Below are positions 8,625 through 15,958 of a stretch of 51,503 nt of DNA, piece after piece. Where the stretch lies: positions 1 through 51,503 of the forward strand of contig CALEFD010000027.1 of assembly GCA_937876995.1 (NCBI GenBank). Reading direction: 5' to 3'. The DNA comes from an uncultured Bacteroidales bacterium. GTDB taxonomy: Bacteria > Bacteroidota > Bacteroidia > Bacteroidales > Bacteroidaceae. Positions within the stretch are counted from its first letter, which is position 1. Each line of letters starts with the position of its first letter. The notes under the pieces are model-generated. The model made no database searches. It was given only the letters and a program-made list of their open reading frames with translations, and was not told where the DNA came from. Position numbers and translations under genes: made by a program.

Positions 8625-9578
8625 ATGAATTCAACAAAGAGAAAGTACTTTCTTGCAGCACTGCTGTTTATCTCAATAAATCTGTATGCTCAGTATGATG
8701 CACATTTTTCGTACTATTGGGCTGTAGAGAATCTGTATAATCCGGCTGCTATGAACAAAAATAGCAAACTGAATATAACAGGTTCTTATGCTATGCAGAT
8801 GCTTGGTTATACCAATGCACCGGGATCTATGTATTTTGGTGCAAATACTGTTTTACCTTTTGACCGCGCACGCCATTCGGGCGCAGTTATTCTGATGAAC
8901 GAAAACATAGGTCTCTTTTCTCATAGACGTCTTCTTATAAACTATGCCTACAAAGTAAAGTTAGGCAAAGGTTGGTTGAATATGGGTGTTCAGGGGGGCG
9001 TAATGAACGAAGGTTTTGAATACGACGAACTTGAAATAACAGATAAAAACGATCCCGCATTTCCCAATTCGGGGGCAGATGGTTCAGGTGCCGATATAGG
9101 CGCAGGTGTGTATTATTACAACAATGGTTATTACTTAGGATTATCTGCCACACACCTTAATTCTCCACGTGTTTACTACAGCAAAGAGGGCGACAGAGCA
9201 GCCTATTTGGATATAAAACCTGCATTTTATTCTATAGGTGGATGCAATATCCGATTAAATAATCCGTTATTATCTTTGCAGCCTTGCTTTCAGGTGGCCA
9301 CAGATGGCGAATATACAAGAGCCGATATTACGCTACGAGGCACTTATGAATATGAATTGTCAAGGTTTTTTGGAGGAGTGACATATTCACCCGGCACATC
9401 GGTAACAGTTTTGTTAGGTGGTATGTATAAGCAGGTTACCATTGGTTATGCCTACGAACTCTTTACCGGCGGAGTAGGAGCAATTAACGGTAGTCACGAT
9501 TTGGTAGTAAGTTATTCAATGGATGTGGATTTCTTTAAAAAAGGTAAGAACGTCCATAAGAGTGTAAGATACTTGTAG
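8625..9578 (+). CDS. porP: Type IX secretion system outer-membrane protein PorP/SprF family
   Basis: A 317-residue outer-membrane barrel protein of the PorP/SprF family. It has a signal peptide ('FLAALLFISINLYAQ') and the family opening 'QYDAHFSYYWAVENLYNPAAMN', the typical Tyr/Asn/Pro-rich start after cleavage. Gly- and aromatic-rich alternating strands continue to 'YSMDVDFF'. In Porphyromonas gingivalis PorP works with PorK-N in secretion of proteins carrying a C-terminal sorting domain. It is first in the porPKLMN operon, 22 bp before porK. No perfect TAnnTTTG element was seen just upstream, so the promoter is uncertain. Confidence 0.93.
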   Translation: MNSTKRKYFLAALLFISINLYAQYDAHFSYYWAVENLYNPAAMNKNSKLNITGSYAMQMLGYTNAPGSMYFGANTVLPFDRARHSGAVILMNENIGLFSHRRLLINYAYKVKLGKGWLNMGVQGGVMNEGFEYDELEITDKNDPAFPNSGADGSGADIGAGVYYYNNGYYLGLSATHLNSPRVYYSKEGDRAAYLDIKPAFYSIGGCNIRLNNPLLSLQPCFQVATDGEYTRADITLRGTYEYELSRFFGGVTYSPGTSVTVLLGGMYKQVTIGYAYELFTGGVGAINGSHDLVVSYSMDVDFFKKGKNVHKSVRYL

Positions 9579-9600
9579 TAAGAATTTATTGATATAGGAT

Positions 9601-11043
9601 ATGAAAATAGGAAAACTGATTATGGCTGGATGTATGGCAATATTTGCCACATTGACATCCTGCACAAGCAGTAACAACGCAACAACTGCTATAGGCGGTG
9701 AAGTTACCGGCATAAATGCCACAGCAATGCGTGAACCTACACCATACGGTATGGTATTGGTACAACGTGGATCTCTGCAAATGGGACAGGAGAATGCCGA
9801 TAGTCTGCTGGGACTTTCACAACCTGCCAGAGAGATATCTGTAGAATCGTTCTGGATGGACGAAAAAGAGGTGTCAAATGCCAAGTATCGCCAGTTTGTA
9901 TTTTGGGTACGCGACTCTATCATCCGTACTCGTTTGGCAGATCCTGCATACGGTGGCGATGAATCTTACATGATTACAGAGGACAAATTTGGAGAACCTG
10001 TTACTCCGCATCTTAACTGGGCAAAACCTATTCCCTGGAATAAGCCAAACGAAGATGAGGCACGCGCCATAGAGAGTTTGTACTATACTCATCCTTTTAC
10101 AGGAGAGAAGATGCTCGATGTTAAGCAGTTGAACTACCGTTACGAAATATTTGACTACACTCAGGCTGCTCTGCGTAAGAATCAGTTGGATCCGAACGAC
10201 AGAACCAGAAATACTGACCAGGCTGTAACAAACGACGTTGTTATGATTTCAAAAGATACAGCTTATATAGACGATGAAGGCAGAATAGTAAGAGAGACCT
10301 TAAACCGTGAATTGAGCGGTTTGTACGATTTTGTAAACACCTATATTGTAAATATATTTCCCGATACAACCTGTTGGATAAACGATTTTCCAAATTCCAA
10401 CAACGAAACATATATGCGTCTCTACTTTTCACACCCTAACTACAACGATTATCCTGTAGTGGGTGTAAGTTGGGAACAGGCAAATGCCTTCTGCGCATGG
10501 CGTACCAGCTATCTTTTAAGCGGATTGGGCCCACAGGCACAATACGTACAGAGATATCGCCTGCCAACAGAAGCAGAATGGGAATTTGCTGCACGTGGAC
10601 GTGAGAACAATATCTATCCCTGGAAATCTGCAGATTCCAAAGATGAAAATGGATGTTTCTATGCCAACTTTAAGCCGGAACGCGGTAACTACACAGAAGA
10701 TGGCAGTCTTATAACAACAAAGGTGGGTTCATACAAACCAAATTCCAATGGTCTGTACGATATGGCCGGAAATGTGGCTGAATGGACATCTACCACCTAT
10801 ACAGAAGCAGGTATTCTGAGAATGAACGATATGAATCCGGAACTCTACTACAATGCAGCACAGGAAGATCCTTATTCTATGAAGAAGAAAGCTATTCGCG
10901 GCGGTTCATGGAAAGATCCGGAGAAGTTTATTGAATCTTCGTGGAGAACTTATGAATATCAGAACGAACAGCGTTCATACATAGGTTTCCGATGCGTTCG
11001 TACACAAGTAGGAACAGCGGCTGCTACGGGAAGAAGAAAATAA
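9601..11043 (+). CDS. porK: Type IX secretion system lipoprotein PorK/GldK
   Basis: A 480-residue lipoprotein with lipobox 'ATLTSC' (Cys 21). After a linker comes a formylglycine-generating-enzyme/sulfatase-modifying-factor fold: 'MVLVQRGSLQMGQ', 'WMDEKEVSNAKYRQF', 'RLPTEAEWEFAARG', 'GLYDMAGNVAEWTS' and 'IRGGSWKD...GFRC'. In the Por/Gld system this fold is structural: PorK forms the periplasmic ring with PorN beneath the outer membrane. Its place between porP and porL, and its length, separate it from ordinary sulfatase-modifying enzymes. Confidence 0.96.
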   Translation: MKIGKLIMAGCMAIFATLTSCTSSNNATTAIGGEVTGINATAMREPTPYGMVLVQRGSLQMGQENADSLLGLSQPAREISVESFWMDEKEVSNAKYRQFVFWVRDSIIRTRLADPAYGGDESYMITEDKFGEPVTPHLNWAKPIPWNKPNEDEARAIESLYYTHPFTGEKMLDVKQLNYRYEIFDYTQAALRKNQLDPNDRTRNTDQAVTNDVVMISKDTAYIDDEGRIVRETLNRELSGLYDFVNTYIVNIFPDTTCWINDFPNSNNETYMRLYFSHPNYNDYPVVGVSWEQANAFCAWRTSYLLSGLGPQAQYVQRYRLPTEAEWEFAARGRENNIYPWKSADSKDENGCFYANFKPERGNYTEDGSLITTKVGSYKPNSNGLYDMAGNVAEWTSTTYTEAGILRMNDMNPELYYNAAQEDPYSMKKKAIRGGSWKDPEKFIESSWRTYEYQNEQRSYIGFRCVRTQVGTAAATGRRK

Positions 11044-11071
11044 TGTAAGAAACAGAAAAATATATATCGCT

Positions 11072-11794
11072 ATGGATAATAACAAGAAAAAAGGAGTATT
11101 CGAAAAGTTCCAGGATTATTTAGATACTGCAAAGGGAAGAGTATTATTGAACTATCTATACAGTTGGGGTGCAGCCATAGTTATTTTGGGTGCATTGTTC
11201 AAACTGACACATATTGCCGGAGCAGATATTATGCTGTTCTTAGGTATGGGTACAGAAGTACTGGTGTTTATAATTTCCGGTTTTGAAAAACCATTTATTC
11301 CCAATCAGGAAGATGAAGATGATGATTATACAGAATCCGCACCTGCCATACGCGGAGGCAACATTATCATTACACAAGGTCAGCCTGTTCAACCTGTATT
11401 AAATAATATTCAGGAGCAACCGGAAGTAACATCCATACCTGTACAGGGAGTAGAACCAAATGCAAGCAGCCTGAATGTAGATGGTGTAGAACTGGTTACT
11501 GCAAACTATCTGGAGCGCGTTAAGGACCTTACAGAAAAGATGGAGCGTATCTGTAAGCAGTCTGAAAAGATGGAACAGAGTGCCGAAGAACTGGAGACAC
11601 TTACCCGTAATCTTATCAGCATAAATACGTTCTATCAGATGCAATTGCGTTCTGCAAGCACTCAGATGGACAATATGGACAGAGCCAGCGAACAGACTCG
11701 CAATATGGTGTTCCAGATTGAAGAGCTGAATCGTGTATATGCACGTATGGTTGAGGCTATGAAAGTGAATATCGGATCAAAAGAACAGATATGA
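11072..11794 (+). CDS. porL: Type IX secretion system inner-membrane motor protein PorL/GldL
   Basis: 240 residues. Two transmembrane helices lie near the N-terminus (about residues 25-45, 'YLYSWGAAIVILGALFKL', and 50-70, 'DIMLFLGMGTEVLVFIIS'), including a membrane-buried Glu in the second, then a long cytoplasmic coiled coil ('LEELTRNLIS'-type heptads, about 145-235). PorL and PorM form the proton-driven rotary motor of the secretion system. Its stop overlaps the porM start by 4 bases (ATGA), which implies translational coupling and matched amounts of the two motor subunits. Confidence 0.96.
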   Translation: MDNNKKKGVFEKFQDYLDTAKGRVLLNYLYSWGAAIVILGALFKLTHIAGADIMLFLGMGTEVLVFIISGFEKPFIPNQEDEDDDYTESAPAIRGGNIIITQGQPVQPVLNNIQEQPEVTSIPVQGVEPNASSLNVDGVELVTANYLERVKDLTEKMERICKQSEKMEQSAEELETLTRNLISINTFYQMQLRSASTQMDNMDRASEQTRNMVFQIEELNRVYARMVEAMKVNIGSKEQI

Positions 11795-13368
11795 GAAAGA
11801 AGATGATAGAGAGGCCGCCATCGCCACGTCAAAGGATGATTAACCTTATGTATATCGTCCTGTTGGCTATGCTTGCCATGAACATTTCATCGGATGTACT
11901 GAACGGCTTTACACTGGTAGAAGAGAGCCTTTCGCGCAGTACCTCTAATGCTACTGTTCAGAACGAAGCGGTATATAAGGAATTTGCTGCATCCGATTCA
12001 ATCAACCACGAAAAGGTGGGTGAATGGTACAACAAGGCTCTTAGCGTAAAGAGTATGTCTGATTCGTTGTACAATTTTGCCGGAGATTTAAAGTGGATGA
12101 TAGCACGCGAAGCCGATGGTAAAAAGGCCGATTTGGAGAATCTGCAAAATAAAGAAGACCTGGAGGCTGCTACACAGGTAATGTTATCGCCTACAAAGGG
12201 TCGCGGACAGGATTTGTACAATGCCATTAACAGCTATCGTGACAGAATTCTGGAGATGATAGACAATCCCGTACAGCGCGATATTATCAACAATAATTTC
12301 AGTACGGAAGTGCCGGACAAGAGCACCGCACTGAACAAAAACTGGCAAGAGTATAACTTTGAAAATATGCCTGCCGTTGCAGCTATAACACTGCTTACCA
12401 AATTGCAGAACGACATTCGTTATGCAGAAAGCGAAGTGCTGCATACACTGGTTAAGAATATCGACGTAGGCGATTTGCGTGTAAACTCACTTGAAGCATA
12501 CGTTATTCCAACCTCACAAAATGTGGTTCAGGGTAACCAGTTTTCTGCCAGAATTATTCTTGCAGCTGTCGATTCAACAGCAAGACCAAGTATATATATA
12601 GATGGTGAAAAGATAGAATCGGAAGATGGTTGGTACCAGATTCCCTGTAATCGCACAGGCGATTTTACACTGAACGGTTATATGGAGTTGAATTCCGGTA
12701 ATGGAATTATACGCAGAGATTTCTCTCAGAGTTACAGTGTAGTATCTCCACTTGCCACAGTTTCTGCCACTATGATGAATGTGCTGTACGCCGGTTACGA
12801 TAACCCTGTAAGCATATCTGTACCGGGTGTTCCCAGCAATATGATATCGGCTTCTATAAAGAATGGCAACGGAACTCTGCGTGCAAATGGCAATGGTTTT
12901 ATTGCTAAACCTGCCAAGGTGGGCGAAGATGTGGTTATAGCAGTAACTGCACAGCAGGACGGACGCCGTCAGAGTATGGGCGAATACACTTTCCGAGTAC
13001 GTCAGCTACCTGATCCTACTCCATTTATAGAATATGTGGACGAAAATGGAAATACCCAGCGTTACAGTGGAGGCGGTATAGCTTTGGCAAAACGTAATCT
13101 GATGTCTGCCGATGGTATTGTTGCAGCTATTGATGACGGTCTTTTGAATATAGGTTTTAAGGTGTTGAGTTTTGAAACCACATTCTTTGACAATATGGGT
13201 AATGCCGTATCAGAACTTTCTGACGGTGCAAAATTCTCAGAAAAACAGAAATCCAGATTCCAACGTCTTACACGCGGCAAACGTTTCTACATACAGCGCG
13301 TAAAAGCAGTAGGACCGGACGGAATAGAGCGTCAGCTTAACACATCGTTAGAAGTTATTTTGAACTAA
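11791..13368 (+). CDS. porM: Type IX secretion system protein PorM/GldM
   Basis: 525 residues. The N-terminus 'ERPPSPRQRMINLMYIVLLAMLAMNISSDVLNGF' is the conserved GldM start with a single transmembrane helix (about 15-38). A large periplasmic part of helical and Ig-like domains follows, spanning the periplasm to the PorK/PorN ring. It ends in a beta-rich domain ('GGGIALAKRNLMSADGIVAAIDD'). It overlaps porL by 4 bases and ends 13 bp before porN. Confidence 0.97.
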   Translation: MRKKMIERPPSPRQRMINLMYIVLLAMLAMNISSDVLNGFTLVEESLSRSTSNATVQNEAVYKEFAASDSINHEKVGEWYNKALSVKSMSDSLYNFAGDLKWMIAREADGKKADLENLQNKEDLEAATQVMLSPTKGRGQDLYNAINSYRDRILEMIDNPVQRDIINNNFSTEVPDKSTALNKNWQEYNFENMPAVAAITLLTKLQNDIRYAESEVLHTLVKNIDVGDLRVNSLEAYVIPTSQNVVQGNQFSARIILAAVDSTARPSIYIDGEKIESEDGWYQIPCNRTGDFTLNGYMELNSGNGIIRRDFSQSYSVVSPLATVSATMMNVLYAGYDNPVSISVPGVPSNMISASIKNGNGTLRANGNGFIAKPAKVGEDVVIAVTAQQDGRRQSMGEYTFRVRQLPDPTPFIEYVDENGNTQRYSGGGIALAKRNLMSADGIVAAIDDGLLNIGFKVLSFETTFFDNMGNAVSELSDGAKFSEKQKSRFQRLTRGKRFYIQRVKAVGPDGIERQLNTSLEVILN

Positions 13369-13381
13369 AAAGATAAACTAT

Positions 13382-14395
13382 ATGAAACGTAGATTTATAA
13401 CATTTATCATAACTACTCTGCTGGTAGCAACAGCAAGTGCTCAGCCACCACGCAGACAGCAGGAACAGCAAACCCAAAAGAATAGCTCTGCAGTTACTCT
13501 TTCGGAACGTGCCAGATTGCAGTATTCTGCAAATTCCACCACTCCCACGGAATTAACCTGGAAACGTGATATCTATCGCGAACTGGATTTGACCAAAGAG
13601 AAGAATGCAGCATTATACTATCCGGAAGAACCATTAGGTGACAGAGTAAATTTCTTTACCCTAATCTTTAATCTTATTCTGGAGAATAAAATTACCGCTT
13701 ACGAATACAGATTGGACGGTAACGAACTATTCACAAAGGACAATGTTCTGGATGTAGAAAATATGCTTGACAAGTTCTACATCTACTATGAAAAGGAGGG
13801 TAATAAATATGTGGTACAGCCTGCAGATATTCCAAGTATATTGGTTACCAAGTACTATATAAAGGAGAGTAACTATGTAGAACAGGGTACATCAAACTAT
13901 TCAACCAGAGTTACAGCTATCTGTCCTGTGTTAATGAATTCCGATGGTGGTACCGAACTTACTCCCTACCCTATGTTCTGGCTGAATTATGATGAGATAA
14001 GCCCATATCTGGTACAGACACAGGTTATGACAAGCAGCTATAACAATACTTCTAATCTCTCTTTAGACGACTACTTTTTAATGCGTAAGTACGACGGAAC
14101 TATCTACAAGACATCGAACTTGCGTAATCAACCATTGGCTGAATATTGCGAAAACGATTCTGCACTTGTTCAGGAACAGTTACGCATAGAGAAACAGCTT
14201 ACCGATGTTGAAAACAGTCTGTGGGGTAATAATGAAGAGGCAGTAGATACAGAAGTAGGAACTGCCGTTACCGAAGAAAAGAGTGAACCCAAAGCAAAAC
14301 GCGAACGTACAGAAAGAGAGCCTAAACCGGTTAAAGAGCCAAAACCGGCCAAACAACCGGCATCTTCTAACGAAAGAATTTCTGTCAGACGCTGA
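13382..14395 (+). CDS. porN: Type IX secretion system protein PorN/GldN
   Basis: 337 residues with a signal peptide ending 'TASAQ'. The core 'WKRDIYRELDLTKEKNAALYYPEEP' and 'NFFTLIFNLILENKITAYEY' is diagnostic of GldN/PorN, the periplasmic partner that forms the ring with PorK. The last 50 or so residues are a low-complexity Lys/Glu/Pro tail ('EPKPVKEPKPAKQP'), longer than the folded domain needs and probably disordered. It is the last gene of the operon, followed by a terminator at 14421-14460. Confidence 0.96.
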   Translation: MKRRFITFIITTLLVATASAQPPRRQQEQQTQKNSSAVTLSERARLQYSANSTTPTELTWKRDIYRELDLTKEKNAALYYPEEPLGDRVNFFTLIFNLILENKITAYEYRLDGNELFTKDNVLDVENMLDKFYIYYEKEGNKYVVQPADIPSILVTKYYIKESNYVEQGTSNYSTRVTAICPVLMNSDGGTELTPYPMFWLNYDEISPYLVQTQVMTSSYNNTSNLSLDDYFLMRKYDGTIYKTSNLRNQPLAEYCENDSALVQEQLRIEKQLTDVENSLWGNNEEAVDTEVGTAVTEEKSEPKAKRERTEREPKPVKEPKPAKQPASSNERISVRR

Positions 14396-14420
14396 CTATT
14401 TCAATAAAATCATTTATAAG

Positions 14421-14460
14421 GCCACTTGGAGATTTTTATTTCCAAGTGGTTTATTTATTA
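14421..14460 (+). terminator. Intrinsic terminator of the porPKLMN operon
   Basis: A perfect 9-bp stem (CCACTTGGA 14422-14430 with TCCAAGTGG 14441-14449), extended by a G-U pair, has a 10-base loop and is followed by a T-rich run. It lies just after the porN stop and before the promoter of the next gene. Confidence 0.8.
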
Positions 14461-14470
14461 AAAAATGTTA

Positions 14471-14478
14471 TACTTTTG
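14471..14478 (+). promoter_or_regulatory. -7 element (TACTTTTG) of the first barrel gene
   Basis: An exact TAnnTTTG match placed just after the porN terminator and about 28 bases (from the predicted start) before the ATG at 14513. No clear TTTG -33 element was found. It makes the two barrel genes a transcription unit separate from the secretion operon. Confidence 0.55.
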
Positions 14479-14512
14479 CAAATAGTTAACTAACTTATAG
14501 CTATTGTATAGT

Positions 14513-15142
14513 ATGAATATTAAAAAATGTGCATTTATCATTGGACTGTTGGCTATATGCAGCAGTACATTATTTGCCCAGGAAGTAGAAAAAAAAGGCA
14601 AAAACGGAGCTTGGTTTACCATTAAAGGAGGTTTAACATTGGCAGACAATGACATTAACCACATAACCGCATCAAACATAGGCGAAGAGAACAGTTACAC
14701 AGGTTTCTTTGTAGGTCCGGCTTTAAATTTTCAGGGAAAACGTCTGTTGGGTCTGGATCTTGGAGCAATGTATTCACACGTTGGAATGAAGGTAGAAGGT
14801 GGAGACAATTATAAGAATGATTACCTGATGTTGCCTGTATCACTTACATTGAATATTGGTGTAAAACATTTCAGCGTCTTTGGTTTGGTTGGCCCACAAT
14901 GGAATGTAAACATTGGTGCTCTGGAAGAGTTCTTTGTAGAAGGCGAACAGATAGAATCAAAGAGAATTAACACTACTGCCAATGTTGGCGTAGGTGTAAG
15001 AGTTTTGAATAAGGTAGATGCTATTTTGAACTACAACTTCCCATATTCTGTTGTAAAAGACAATATCGATGATTTTGAAACTATGACAAATATGGTAGAT
15101 AGATACAAGACTATACAGTTTATGTTAGCCTGGAGATTTTGA
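14513..15142 (+). CDS. Outer-membrane beta-barrel protein (PorT-like family), paralogue 1
   Basis: 209 residues from ATG 14513 ('MNIKKCAF'); a start three codons upstream is possible but lacks the usual basic N-terminus. It has a signal peptide ending 'TLFAQ', then an alternating-strand barrel with 'SYTGFFVGPALNF', 'LLGLDLGAMYSHVGMKVEGG', 'YLMLPVSLTLNIGV' and 'FGLVGPQWNVNIG', ending in 'MLAWRF' with the C-terminal Phe that BamA recognises. The strand pattern fits the small 'outer membrane beta-barrel' family that includes PorT, but PorT identity is not shown. The next gene is its paralogue. Confidence 0.82.
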   Translation: MNIKKCAFIIGLLAICSSTLFAQEVEKKGKNGAWFTIKGGLTLADNDINHITASNIGEENSYTGFFVGPALNFQGKRLLGLDLGAMYSHVGMKVEGGDNYKNDYLMLPVSLTLNIGVKHFSVFGLVGPQWNVNIGALEEFFVEGEQIESKRINTTANVGVGVRVLNKVDAILNYNFPYSVVKDNIDDFETMTNMVDRYKTIQFMLAWRF

Positions 15143-15174
15143 CAGAATTTTATTAAACTATAAATTTAAAGACA

Positions 15175-15882
15175 ATGAAAAAGTTATTTGCAGTTTGCGG
15201 TTTGGCATTATTGATGACCATTCCTGCTTCAGCACAGTTCTCATGGGGTATCCGTGCAGGTGTAAACGCTGTTAACAATGATATAACAGCTATAGATAAA
15301 GAGACAGTAGTAAGCAAGGATAGCTATACCGGTTTCTTTGCAGGTCCTATGATGGAATTCCAGATTCCTATCATTGGTGCAGGTGTTGATGCAGCTATTC
15401 TCTATTCACAGAAGGGTATGGAAATAGCAGAACAGGAGACTATCAAAGAACAGGCAATTGCTATTCCGGTAAGTTTGAAATACACTCTTGGTTTGGGTAA
15501 TTTCCTGGGCGCATTTGTTCAGGCCGGTCCTCAGTTAAACTACAACCTCGGTGAATTGACAACACTCTATCAGGACGAAGTTAAGGGTGATAACCTTCAG
15601 TCAGGTTTTGCAGACGTTAAAGAGTTTGCTATGAACAGAATGGTATGGAGCATGAACTTAGGTGTTGGTGTTAAGCTGTTCAACCACTTGCAGGCAGCTG
15701 TAAACTACAACATTCCTCTTACACCAAGCGGTGCTTATACTCTATATGAGAATGTTGAAACAGGCGCTAACGACAATGCCAGCATTCTGGACAGAATAGA
15801 AGCTGCAGGTAAGGCAAAAGATACAGCAGAAGAGGCTTACAAATCAAGAGTTCTTCAGTTCTCTGTAACTTATACATTCTAA
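15175..15882 (+). CDS. Outer-membrane beta-barrel protein (PorT-like family), paralogue 2
   Basis: 235 residues with a signal peptide ('LLMTIPASAQ') and a barrel closely patterned on its upstream neighbour: 'DSYTGFFAGPMMEFQ', 'AAILYSQKGMEI', 'IAIPVSLKYTLGLGNF', 'FVQAGPQLNYNLGEL', 'LGVGVKLFNHLQAAVNYNIPL', C-terminal 'VTYTF'. It probably arose by tandem duplication with paralogue 1, 32 bp away. Strong codon preference suggests high expression. A terminator follows directly. Confidence 0.84.
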   Translation: MKKLFAVCGLALLMTIPASAQFSWGIRAGVNAVNNDITAIDKETVVSKDSYTGFFAGPMMEFQIPIIGAGVDAAILYSQKGMEIAEQETIKEQAIAIPVSLKYTLGLGNFLGAFVQAGPQLNYNLGELTTLYQDEVKGDNLQSGFADVKEFAMNRMVWSMNLGVGVKLFNHLQAAVNYNIPLTPSGAYTLYENVETGANDNASILDRIEAAGKAKDTAEEAYKSRVLQFSVTYTF

Positions 15883-15904
15883 TTTAGAATTAAAAGATAA
15901 AATT

Positions 15905-15942
15905 GGGCCCTCCCGATACACTTCGGGTGGGCTCTTTTTTTT
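15905..15942 (+). terminator. Intrinsic terminator after the barrel pair
   Basis: A 12-bp GC-rich stem (15905-15916 with 15923-15934), with one wobble and one mismatch, is followed by eight T residues. The T-tract runs straight into the TACTTTTG element of priA. Confidence 0.88.
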
Positions 15943-15949
15943 ACTTTTG
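15942..15949 (+). promoter_or_regulatory. -7 element (TACTTTTG) directly before priA
   Basis: An exact TAnnTTTG match. If transcription starts about 7 bp downstream, near 15956, the priA ATG at 15959 would have only about three leader bases. The matching -33 position falls within the terminator stem and has no TTTG, so the assignment is tentative. Confidence 0.45.
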
Positions 15950-15958
15950 TACTACACT

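Noticed and set aside
9516..9923. 135-codon minus-strand frame opposite the porP/porK junction
   Set aside because: It overlaps two well-supported genes and shows no family similarity.
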